The position numbers were made by a program, and so were the translations under genes. From NCBI GenBank assembly GCA_031267345.1, contig JAIRZG010000138.1, forward strand, positions 1 through 9,843: a DNA stretch of 9,843 nucleotides. The letters run 5' to 3'. Positions 1-4,902 of the stretch are shown here, one piece after another. Below the pieces are notes generated by a model. That model was not told where the DNA came from and did no database searches. It worked only from the letters and a program-made list of their open reading frames with translations. Source of the DNA: Zoogloeaceae bacterium (GTDB lineage Bacteria > Pseudomonadota > Gammaproteobacteria > Burkholderiales > Rhodocyclaceae). Position 1 is the stretch's first letter. Every line of letters begins with the position of its first letter.

Positions 1-114
1 CCATTGACCGCAACCACCAGCACATCGACCAAGTTGTGCCGCGTCTTGCTCGCTTGGCGCGGGTCGGTTAGCGAGACACACATCCGCCAGTCGTAGTTTG
101 CTTGTCGTCTCCAT
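1..114 (-). pseudogene. ISAs1-family transposase, 5' part, frameshifted and cut by window edge
   Basis: Read on the minus strand, a frame ending at the left edge encodes SLTDPRQASKTRHNLVDVL followed by VVAVNG. This matches the conserved N-terminal segment of ISAs1-type DDE transposases (the DDE_Tnp_1-associated region, typically 'sDPRq..k.rh.L.dvL..av'). The likely original start is the ATG at 114-112, which reads METTSKLRLADV. That frame then runs out of register with the DPRQ frame, so one base gained or two lost around positions 75-85 would explain the break. Alternatively translation begins at the in-frame ATG at 83-81, giving a shorter N-terminus. The rest of the gene lies outside the window, so I cannot tell whether the element is otherwise intact. 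Family assignment comes from motif recognition only. Confidence 0.6.
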
Positions 115-153
115 GAGTCGCCCCAAAAAGACAGAAAACTACATAAAACAAAA

Positions 154-172
154 GGCTGTGAACAGCCCCCTG
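154..172. repeat. Possible terminal inverted repeat / end of the ISAs1-type element
   Basis: On the minus strand this reads CAGGGGGCTGTTCACAGCC, about 40 bp upstream of the transposase start. IS elements of this family often begin with a CAGGG-like terminus at such a distance. The segment also contains a perfect 6-bp inverted repeat (GGCTGT, GA, ACAGCC at 154-167). The matching opposite end is outside the window, so this is only a candidate boundary. Confidence 0.3.
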
Positions 173-220
173 TGTAAGTCTTTGTGCGTAAATGAAAAAA
201 TGTCAACGTGTACGATGGCG

Positions 221-250
221 GCATTCATGCGATTGCCCTGCGCAAATCGC
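221..250. repeat. Local direct repeat, copy 1
   Basis: This copy aligns with 490-520 at about 28 of 31 positions, sharing the core GCGATTGCCCTG and CGCAAATCGC with a one-base gap between them. Copy 1 carries the extra downstream arm (AGGGCAAT) that completes a hairpin; copy 2 does not. It is probably a dispersed intergenic repeat of this genome. Confidence 0.5.
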
Positions 251-258
251 AGGGCAAT
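232..258. repeat. Perfect 11-bp inverted repeat (REP-like hairpin)
   Basis: ATTGCCCTGCG at 232-242 and CGCAGGGCAAT at 248-258 are exact reverse complements around a 5-nt loop (CAAAT). The hairpin lies inside the first copy of the local direct repeat. The T-run expected of a rho-independent terminator is absent on both sides, so I call it an intergenic palindromic repeat. Confidence 0.6.
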
Positions 259-431
259 TACATCAACGTGTTTATCATAAAAGTATGGGCGGCGTTTGCT
301 TCACGCCCTTCCCCTGCAAGGGAATGGGTAAAACACAAGTGCTGAAGGAAAGGACGCAAAAAGCCGGATCAACCAGACCAGACGCAAGCGGTTTATGCGG
401 CGGACGCGGGGAAGAACCCCATCCCCACCCT

Positions 432-455
432 GATCCTCCCCTTGAAGGGAAGATC
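432..455. repeat. Imperfect CCCTT/AAGGG palindrome
   Basis: GATC at 432-435 pairs with GATC at 452-455, and TCCC pairs with GGGA inside, around CTTGAA. The preceding CCCCATCCCCACCC tract plus a CCCCTTGAAGGG core is a pattern I recognise from dispersed palindromic repeats in proteobacterial intergenic DNA. A related CCCTTCCCCTGCAAGGGAAT segment lies at 306-325. Confidence 0.4.
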
Positions 456-489
456 CGGACGATTTCACGATCATGAATTCATGGCTTTG

Positions 490-520
490 GCATTGACGCG
501 ATTGCCCTGACGCAAATCGC
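490..520. repeat. Local direct repeat, copy 2
   Basis: This is the second copy of the sequence at 221-250, with two substitutions and one inserted A after GCCCTG. The arm that would close the hairpin has degenerated to GCGAGG. It lies 70 bp beyond the lhgO stop codon. Confidence 0.5.
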
Positions 521-590
521 GCGAGGAACAAGGCGGAAGCGTCTTGCCATTTTGCTGGTTGTAGCCAAACGGCGGCTTTGACGTCCCGTT

Positions 591-1820
591 TCAACCCGCT
601 TGTCCGCGCGATGCGACTGTCGAATTTTCGATGCGCTCACAGATGTGGCGCGCGAAGGGAAAGGCGCTGGTCCAGGCGGGGGAAGTCGCGCCAAGGATGT
701 GCAGGGAGCGCGCGTCCTGTTCGATGACGAAATCTTTCAGCAACACGCCGCGCAGCCGGTCGAAGAGGCGCGGATGCAGTCCCACCTTGGCGGCGGGCGC
801 GAGGTGTTCCGCGCGGACGTTGGGCAACAGCGCCTGGACGGCTTCCAGAAATCCGCGACGAAAGTAGCGCCGCCCTTCCTGCCAAGCTTGCTGGCGATAA
901 CCCTCACTGTCATGGAGGAACATCTGCCCCAGATCGCGCGCCATACGCAGGGCTTCAACGGGTTGTACGCCGCGCAGCCCCCGATAGTGTTCGCGCCCGA
1001 AGGCCGGAACGGCGGTGGGGCCGAGGTAGAGCGCGCCGTCGGTCGCGGGAGTGGTGTGAATGCCCAACGTCAACGTCCGCAAGTCCATGACCGGATAAAT
1101 CAGGTGAGGGATGCGAATGTCGGCATCGGCCTTCAGCTTCCAATACAGCCCCTTGAACGGCAACAGCGCGTAACGCTGCCCCAGTCCGAATTGGCGGGCG
1201 ATGCGGTCGGCATGAAGTCCGGCGGCGTTGATGGCGTAGCCAAACCCGATGCGCTCGCCGTGTTTCAGCAAGACCTGACATTTTTTGGCATCGACGCGCG
1301 CCAGTTCGGCGTTGTTCCAGAGTTCGACGCCGCTTTTCCGAATTTCATCCGCCAAGGTTTTCAGGACATCGGCGGGCGTGCCTACGGCGGTATCGGGAAT
1401 CCACAGCGCCGCGCCGGTCGCGGAACGGGTTTCCGGCTCCAGTTCCTTTAATGCTTGCGCGTCCAGCCGTTCGACGCGCACGCCGTTGGTTTGGGCGCGC
1501 GCGTACAGGGCTTCCATGCGCGGCGCGTCTTCCGGCGCGGTCGGCGTCAGGATTTTGCCGCAACGATTCAGGGCAATGCCGTGCTGCTCATGCCAGTCCG
1601 CCATCTCCAGCGCCCCCTGACGGCAAAGTCGGGCTTTCAGGGAGCCGGGCGCGTAATACAGGCCGCTGTGCAACACACCGCTGTTGCGCCCGCTGGAGTG
1701 CCGCCCCGGCCCGGTTTCTTTTTCCAGCACCACAATCGAAGCGGCAGGCTGGCGGCGTTTCAGTTCGCGGGCAAGGGCAAGGCCGATAATGCCTGCGCCA
1801 ATGATGAGAATGTCGGGCAT
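591..1820 (-). CDS. lhgO: L-2-hydroxyglutarate oxidase/dehydrogenase (FAD-dependent, DAO fold)
   Basis: This 409-residue protein belongs to the DAO-type FAD oxidoreductases and most resembles LhgO (YgaF). That enzyme oxidises L-2-hydroxyglutarate to 2-oxoglutarate and, in E. coli, passes electrons to the membrane quinone pool. The dinucleotide fold is at the very N-terminus (GAGIIG at residues 8-13, ribose-binding Glu33 in VVLEKE). The LhgO-like block HSSGRNSGVLHSGLYY follows at 41-56. A second FAD-contact segment near the C-terminus reads LGATSPAWTSAFPFA. The start is fixed by the position of GAGIIG. No good Shine-Dalgarno precedes it, and a terminator-like hairpin ends only 10 nt upstream, so expression is questionable. 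Related DAO enzymes share the fold, so the exact substrate is inferred. Confidence 0.85.
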   Translation of the reverse strand: MPDILIIGAGIIGLALARELKRRQPAASIVVLEKETGPGRHSSGRNSGVLHSGLYYAPGSLKARLCRQGALEMADWHEQHGIALNRCGKILTPTAPEDAPRMEALYARAQTNGVRVERLDAQALKELEPETRSATGAALWIPDTAVGTPADVLKTLADEIRKSGVELWNNAELARVDAKKCQVLLKHGERIGFGYAINAAGLHADRIARQFGLGQRYALLPFKGLYWKLKADADIRIPHLIYPVMDLRTLTLGIHTTPATDGALYLGPTAVPAFGREHYRGLRGVQPVEALRMARDLGQMFLHDSEGYRQQAWQEGRRYFRRGFLEAVQALLPNVRAEHLAPAAKVGLHPRLFDRLRGVLLKDFVIEQDARSLHILGATSPAWTSAFPFARHICERIENSTVASRGQAG

Positions 1821-1830
1821 CAGGGATCAG

Positions 1831-1857
1831 AAAAAACCAGCGGCGGCTTTGCCGCTG
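1831..1857 (-). terminator. Rho-independent terminator-like hairpin directly upstream of lhgO
   Basis: On the minus strand a perfect 7-bp GC-rich stem (CAGCGGC, loop AAAGCC, GCCGCTG) is followed by one G and then TTTTTT. Only 10 nt separate the T-run from the lhgO ATG. The plus strand has no T-run after the stem, so it is directional toward lhgO. It could be the old terminator of a gene now replaced by the IS3 remnant, or a leader element that limits lhgO transcription. Confidence 0.65.
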
Positions 1858-1907
1858 TGGGCGCAAGGATGGCAGAAAAATGATCTCTGCGCAAACCTCC
1901 GGCGCGC

Positions 1908-2075
1908 AAACTGCATTGGACTGACGTGGTTCAAGATGGAACGCAAACAGGATTGGTTGCACCAAAGCAACCAGCCCAGGGTTTCATCTTTTACCTGGCG
2001 TCGGGTGACGAAACGTTGTCCATGCAGGCGCTCCACTTTCAGTGATCTGAACCGCGTTTCACTGCAAACATTGTC
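1908..2075 (-). pseudogene. IS3-family transposase (OrfB) C-terminal remnant
   Basis: On the minus strand, after an in-frame stop at 2078-2076, the frame reads DNVCSETRFRSLKVERLHG and continues QRFVTRRQVKDETLGWLLW, ending near HVSPMQF. This matches the C-terminal end of the IS3-type integrase core, usually 'YDNA..E..F.sLKvErlhg.rf.tR..ak....wl.wYNq.RlHS.L.y.sP..F'. The Glu in CSE corresponds to the last residue of the DDE triad. Upstream catalytic Asp residues, OrfA and a proper C-terminus are missing, and the Tyr before DN is replaced by a stop. After F the frame runs into unrelated sequence that includes the hairpin at 1831-1857. It is a dead fragment between lhgO and the 146-bp repeat. Confidence 0.75.
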
Positions 2076-2096
2076 TCAATCGACTGCGTAGCCAGG

Positions 2097-2242
2097 GCGT
2101 AGGGCGGATTAGCGCAGCGCAATCCGCTGGTCGTGAGCTTGGCGCGAAGCGCCCCAATGGAAGCCCCCAATTCATACGCCACTTCGCGGTGAAAGGCTCT
2201 GATCGGCGGATTACGCGGCTTCGCCGCTAATCCGCCCTACGC
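2097..2242. repeat. 146-bp element bounded by 18-bp perfect inverted repeats (REP/BIME-like)
   Basis: The arms GCGTAGGGCGGATTAGCG (2097-2114) and its exact complement CGCTAATCCGCCCTACGC (2225-2242) bound the element. Three smaller hairpins lie inside. 2104-2127 pairs GCGGATT with AATCCGC. 2141-2153 is GGCGC, GAA, GCGCC. 2205-2236 pairs GGCGGATTA+GCGGC with GCCGC+TAATCCGCC around a TTC loop with one bulged C. The GTAGGGCGGATTAGCG motif is familiar to me from REP-like intergenic repeats of proteobacteria. No target-site duplication is visible and no protein is encoded. The right arm begins 2 nt after the stop codon of the lipoprotein gene, so its hairpin may also stabilise that mRNA's 3' end. 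Confidence 0.7.
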
Positions 2243-2244
2243 GC

Positions 2245-2691
2245 TTACTTGCCGTCTACCGCAAGTTGCGTTTCCTTGACGCCTGCCTGGCCCGTAACTT
2301 CATCGACCAGATGCAGCTTGGTGCGCGCATAAAGAATCCCCATTTTGACTTCCTGCCACACGTAGTACAGCTTGCCAGCCACGACATCGATGTTCAGGGT
2401 ATCCGTGTTTTCCGATTTCGAGGCGAGGGTGTGTCGACCGGGCGTCAGGTCCTGATAAAGATAGGTTTTGGCGGCGGTCTGACCGATGGGCTTGCCATCT
2501 ACCTCGACGTCCATGCGCACTCCTGCGCCTATGGACTCATTGCGATAGATATACACGCCCGCAGTGTCGGGGTTTGCGGTGAAATTCTTGAGCGCCGCAT
2601 CCTGCGCGACGTCACCCATGGGGACGGAAGCGCAGGCGGACAGGGTGGCCATGCCCAGAGCGAGCAACAGATTGCGAAATGTTTTCATCAT
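2245..2691 (-). CDS. Small DUF2846-type lipoprotein, function unknown
   Basis: A 148-residue secreted lipoprotein. Residues 1-20 form a signal peptide (Lys3 and Arg6, hydrophobic LLLALGMATL, then lipobox LSAC with the lipidated Cys at 20). Ala at the next position favours delivery to the outer membrane over inner-membrane retention. The mature part starts its domain near residue 43 with AGVYIYRNE and continues with VDGKPIG, YLYQDLTPGRHTL and LYYVWQEV. This pattern fits DUF2846, a beta-rich domain of unknown function found in small proteobacterial lipoproteins. AAAGG lies 6 nt before the first of two adjacent ATG codons; either could be the start. It has its own promoter and probably forms a single-gene unit downstream of the mdh terminator. 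Confidence 0.8.
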   Translation of the reverse strand: MMKTFRNLLLALGMATLSACASVPMGDVAQDAALKNFTANPDTAGVYIYRNESIGAGVRMDVEVDGKPIGQTAAKTYLYQDLTPGRHTLASKSENTDTLNIDVVAGKLYYVWQEVKMGILYARTKLHLVDEVTGQAGVKETQLAVDGK

Positions 2692-2717
2692 GTTTTGCCT
2701 TTCGGAAAAGAGGATGG

Positions 2718-2723
2718 ATTATA
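2718..2723 (-). promoter_or_regulatory. Consensus -10 box of the lipoprotein gene
   Basis: The minus strand reads TATAAT here, 26 nt before the lipoprotein start, which would place the transcription start about 20 nt before the ATG. No convincing -35 lies at 16-18 bp; TTGGAC is present but only 11 bp upstream. The box overlaps by one base the end of the T-tract of the mdh terminator. Confidence 0.5.
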
Positions 2724-2761
2724 AAAATCGTGGCGTCCAATGTTTGTGACGCCACGATTTT
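2723..2761 (-). terminator. Rho-independent terminator of mdh
   Basis: AAAATCGTGGCGTC (2724-2737) and GACGCCACGATTTT (2748-2761) form a perfect 14-bp stem around a 10-nt loop. On the minus strand the second arm ends in a run of five T. It lies 24 nt after the mdh stop codon. The other strand also ends in TTTT, but no plus-strand gene ends here. Confidence 0.85.
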
Positions 2762-2784
2762 CGGGGATGTGTCAAAAAACGGGA

Positions 2785-3786
2785 TTACTTCAGCAAGTCC
2801 GCTACGGCAGCGCGTTCGCTTTCCAGCTCTTTCAGGGTGGCGTCGATTTTGCCTCTGGAGTAGGCGTCGATTTCCAGACCCTTGATCAGCGAGAAATTAC
2901 CGTTTTCGCAGACGCAGGGCAGGCCGAAGACCAGGCCTTCGGGGATGCCGTAGCCGTTGTCGGCGGGGGCGGGGATGCCCAGCGTGACCCATTCGGAAGA
3001 ACCCAGCGTCCAGTCGCGCACATGGTCGATGGCGGCGGAAGCGGCGGAAGCGGCGGACGACAGGCCGCGCGCGTCGATGATCGCCGCGCCACGCTTGCCG
3101 ACCGTGGGCAGGAAGACATCGTTATTCCATTTTTCGTCGTTGATGAGCGTTTTTACGCTGTCGCCATTTGAGGTCACGAAACGGTAGTCGGCGTACATGG
3201 AAGGCGAGTGATTGCCCCAGACGACCAGTTTTTTCAGGGAAGCTACCGGACGCCCCGATTTTTGCGCCAGTTGGGTCAGGGCGCGATTGTGGTCAAGGCG
3301 CAGCATGGCGTGGTAATTGGCGGGGTTGGTGCGTCCCACCTTGAGCGCGGCGGCGCGGGCGATGTAGGCGTTGGTGTTGCAGGGATTGCCGACCACCAGC
3401 GTTTTTACGTCCTCCTTCGCATTTTCGGCGATGGCCTTGCCTTGCACGGTGAAAATCGCGCCATTGGCTTGTAGCAGATCGGCGCGTTCCATGCCGGGGC
3501 CGCGCGGGCGGGCGCCGACCAGCAGGGCAATGTCGGCGTCCTTGAAGGCGGCATTCGGGTCATCGCTGGCAATGACGCCGGAAAGCAGCGGGAAGGCGCA
3601 GTCATCGAGTTCCATGAGCACGCCCTGCAAGGCTTTTTGCGCCTGCGGCAGATCAAGCAGTTGCAGGATGACGGGCTGATCCTTGCCCAGCAGTTCGCCG
3701 GAAGCGATGCGGAACAAAAGGCTGTAGCCGATTTGGCCAGCGGCGCCGGTAACGGCGACGCGCACGGGTGCTTTGGTGGAAGTCAT
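2785..3786 (-). CDS. mdh: Malate dehydrogenase (NAD-dependent, type 2)
   Basis: A 333-residue cytoplasmic TCA enzyme that interconverts malate and oxaloacetate with NAD. The Rossmann glycine motif is GAAGQIG at residues 14-20 and the ribose-binding Asp is at 45 (LLDLP). By alignment with cytosolic MDH, substrate-binding Arg are 95 and 101 in GARPRGPGMERADLL and 168 in LDHNRA. The catalytic pair is Asp165 with His193 (WGNHSP). The length and the PRGPGMER loop place it in the cytosolic-like type 2 group. The frame stays open upstream to 4020, but the start at 3786 is right: AGGAGA precedes it by 6 nt, the protein begins just before the Rossmann fold, and the longer version would overlap the divergent regulator gene. 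All key residues are present. Confidence 0.97.
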   Translation of the reverse strand: MTSTKAPVRVAVTGAAGQIGYSLLFRIASGELLGKDQPVILQLLDLPQAQKALQGVLMELDDCAFPLLSGVIASDDPNAAFKDADIALLVGARPRGPGMERADLLQANGAIFTVQGKAIAENAKEDVKTLVVGNPCNTNAYIARAAALKVGRTNPANYHAMLRLDHNRALTQLAQKSGRPVASLKKLVVWGNHSPSMYADYRFVTSNGDSVKTLINDEKWNNDVFLPTVGKRGAAIIDARGLSSAASAASAAIDHVRDWTLGSSEWVTLGIPAPADNGYGIPEGLVFGLPCVCENGNFSLIKGLEIDAYSRGKIDATLKELESERAAVADLLK

Positions 3787-3891
3787 GAAAATCTCCTGTG
3801 TAGGGGTGAAAAATCTTTTGTTTGAGGGCTGATCGCCAGCGGGATCATGCGCGCTTTCGCCAGATGCAGCCGGGCAGGGCGCAAGCAACCT

Positions 3892-3921
3892 ATGGTAGAA
3901 GTTTGCCTTGCCTGGTGTCAA
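3892..3921 (-). promoter_or_regulatory. Candidate sigma-70 promoter of mdh
   Basis: The minus strand has a perfect -35 TTGACA (3921-3916), an 18-bp spacer and a -10 TACCAT (3897-3892, 4 of 6 matches). This predicts a leader of about 100 nt before mdh. The 16-bp palindrome lies 10 bp upstream of the -35 box, a position that suits either an activator site or part of a shared divergent operator. Confidence 0.5.
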
Positions 3922-3931
3922 ATCAAATATA

Positions 3932-3947
3932 TATCTTATATAAGATA
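3932..3947. promoter_or_regulatory. Perfect 16-bp palindrome, candidate operator of the GntR regulator
   Basis: TATCTTATATAAGATA is an exact palindrome in an otherwise GC-rich intergenic region between mdh and the GntR gene. GntR/HutC regulators bind as dimers to palindromes of this length, usually next to their own gene. TATAAG inside it could be the -10 box of the regulator gene, which would make it an autoregulatory operator. I do not see a second copy in front of sdhC or gltA. Confidence 0.55.
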
Positions 3948-3982
3948 GACAGCTGCTGTTTTTTGTGCTGTAATGCGATGCC

Positions 3983-4759
3983 ATGTCCGACGCGCTTTCT
4001 TCTTCCGTTCCGCACATCATCCGTCAGGCGGCGGCTTCGCCGACTTTCAGCCCGCTTTATCGTCAAATCAAAACCCTGATGATGAGCGCGCTGGGCGCGG
4101 GCGAGTGGGGGCCGGGGGCGTTGATTCCCAGCGAAGCGGAACTGGCGGCGCGTTTTGGCGTAAGCCAGGGCACAGTCAGGAAGGCCATTGACGAAATGGC
4201 GGCGGAAAACCTGCTGGTGCGACGCCAAGGCAAAGGCACCTTTGTGGCTTCGCATGGCGACCCGCACGCCCGCTATCGTTTTTTGCGCCTGCGTCCCGAC
4301 AATGGCTTGCCGCAGCAAAAACGCAGCTTGCCGATTTCCTGTGTCGTGCGGGCGGCAGACGCGGCGACAGCGGTGGCGCTGGCGCTCCAGCCCGGCGATC
4401 CGGTGGTGGCGATCGAGCGTCTGCTGTATTTTGACGCGCGTCCGGTGGTCTTTGACCAGATGTTTTTGCTGGCGGAAATCTTTGCGGAACTGACGCTAGC
4501 GACGCTGGAACGGGAAGGCCGCGCCGAGTCGCTCTACCGGTTTTTCGAGCAACGCTTCGGCGTACACATGATTCGCGCCGAAGAGTGGGTGCGGGCGGTG
4601 GCGGCGGAGGCGGGCGTCGCCAAATATCTGGAAGTCGCGCCCGACGCGCCGCTGCTTCTGGTGGAACGACGCGCCTACACCTACGCAGATCGTCCGGTGG
4701 AATGGCGGCGCGGATTTTATACGACAGACCAGCATCATTATTATAACGAGCTGGGTTGA
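3983..4759 (+). CDS. GntR family (HutC subfamily) transcriptional regulator
   Basis: A 258-residue two-domain regulator. The winged helix-turn-helix spans about residues 23-89, with the family signatures IPSEAELA (48-55), GVSQGTVRKAI (59-69) and RRQGKGTFV at the wing (80-88). The remainder (about 98-250) has the pattern of a UTRA ligand-binding domain as in HutC, including LLYFDARPVVFDQMFL and a terminal RPVEWRRGFY. It is transcribed away from mdh and toward sdh, so mdh, sdh, or both are its likely targets, together with itself. The ligand cannot be inferred. The start ATG lacks a strong Shine-Dalgarno; ATG triplets at 3973 and 3978 are in other frames. The gene and its position look native. 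Confidence 0.9.
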   Translation: MSDALSSSVPHIIRQAAASPTFSPLYRQIKTLMMSALGAGEWGPGALIPSEAELAARFGVSQGTVRKAIDEMAAENLLVRRQGKGTFVASHGDPHARYRFLRLRPDNGLPQQKRSLPISCVVRAADAATAVALALQPGDPVVAIERLLYFDARPVVFDQMFLLAEIFAELTLATLEREGRAESLYRFFEQRFGVHMIRAEEWVRAVAAEAGVAKYLEVAPDAPLLLVERRAYTYADRPVEWRRGFYTTDQHHYYNELG

Positions 4760-4771
4760 AGGCGGTTTTTT

Positions 4772-4805
4772 GCGCGTTTACGTAATAAGCGGACGCGCTG
4801 TTTTT
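4772..4805 (+). terminator. Candidate terminator of the GntR gene
   Basis: GCGCGT (4772-4777) and ACGCGC (4793-4798) form a 6-bp stem around a 15-nt loop, followed by TG and TTTTT. It begins 13 nt after the regulator's stop codon. The stem is short and the loop large, so this is a moderate call. If real, it separates regulator transcription from the sdh promoter just downstream. Confidence 0.4.
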
Positions 4806-4811
4806 CAAAGG

Positions 4812-4817
4812 TATAAT
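4812..4817 (+). promoter_or_regulatory. Consensus -10 box, candidate sdh operon promoter
   Basis: TATAAT occurs 86 bp before the chosen sdhC start, downstream of the GntR gene. The hexamer 17 bp upstream (GCGGAC) is a poor -35, so the promoter may depend on an activator. It predicts a leader of about 78 nt that contains the hairpin at 4858-4879. Confidence 0.45.
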
Positions 4818-4857
4818 CACTGGCCTTTTGGTTGTGTGTGGGCTATGTGCTGGTTGT

Positions 4858-4879
4858 CGGCGGCTTGCCGCCGGTTTTT
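4858..4879 (+). terminator. Terminator-like hairpin in the sdhC leader (possible attenuator)
   Basis: CGGCGG (4858-4863), loop CTTG, CCGCCG (4868-4873), then GTTTTT. This is a fully GC stem followed by a T5 tract, ending 23 nt before the sdhC start. It lies downstream of the TATAAT box and upstream of the ribosome binding site, so any transcript reaching sdhC must pass it. It is either an attenuator of the sdh operon or a second, distal terminator of the regulator gene with readthrough. Confidence 0.55.
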
Positions 4880-4902
4880 CCGAACCTTCGAGGATGATGT
4901 TC

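Larger units (their letters stand above)
173..590. other. Gene-free interval with short palindromic and repeated segments
   Basis: No convincing gene is present on either strand. The interval separates the ISAs1 remnant from the 3' end of lhgO. It holds two copies of a roughly 30-bp sequence (221-250 and 490-520), a perfect 11-bp stem at 232-258, two imperfect CCCTT/AAGGG palindromes (306-328 and 432-455), and a 12-bp palindrome CATGAATTCATG at 472-483. Short frames reading through it give proline-rich low-complexity peptides such as PHPHPDPPLEG, typical of translated REP-like repeats and not of proteins. I see no clear rho-independent terminator for lhgO here. Confidence 0.55.

Noticed and set aside
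192..476. Plus-strand 94-codon frame in the left intergenic interval
   Set aside because: It spans repeats and gives PHPHPDPPLEG-type translated palindrome sequence, with no ribosome binding site or domain.
173..590. CRISPR array
   Set aside because: Only two diverged copies of a 30-bp sequence, about 240 bp apart, without regular spacers or cas genes.
600..1451. Long plus-strand frame (283 codons) opposite lhgO
   Set aside because: It is the antisense shadow of a clear LhgO-like protein, has no recognisable domain, and is explained by GC-rich codon bias.
2205..2236. Hairpin after the lipoprotein gene as a rho-independent terminator
   Set aside because: The stem is strong but no T-run follows on the minus strand, and the hairpin is part of a larger repeat element.
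3787..4020. 78-residue N-terminal extension of malate dehydrogenase
   Set aside because: It would overlap the start of the divergent regulator, run through the operator palindrome, and ignore the AGGAGA site at the internal start. The extension has no MDH homology.
4828..4902. Longer sdhC start
   Set aside because: It would translate the GC hairpin and T-tract and adds residues not found in SdhC; AGGA is correctly placed for the ATG at 4903.
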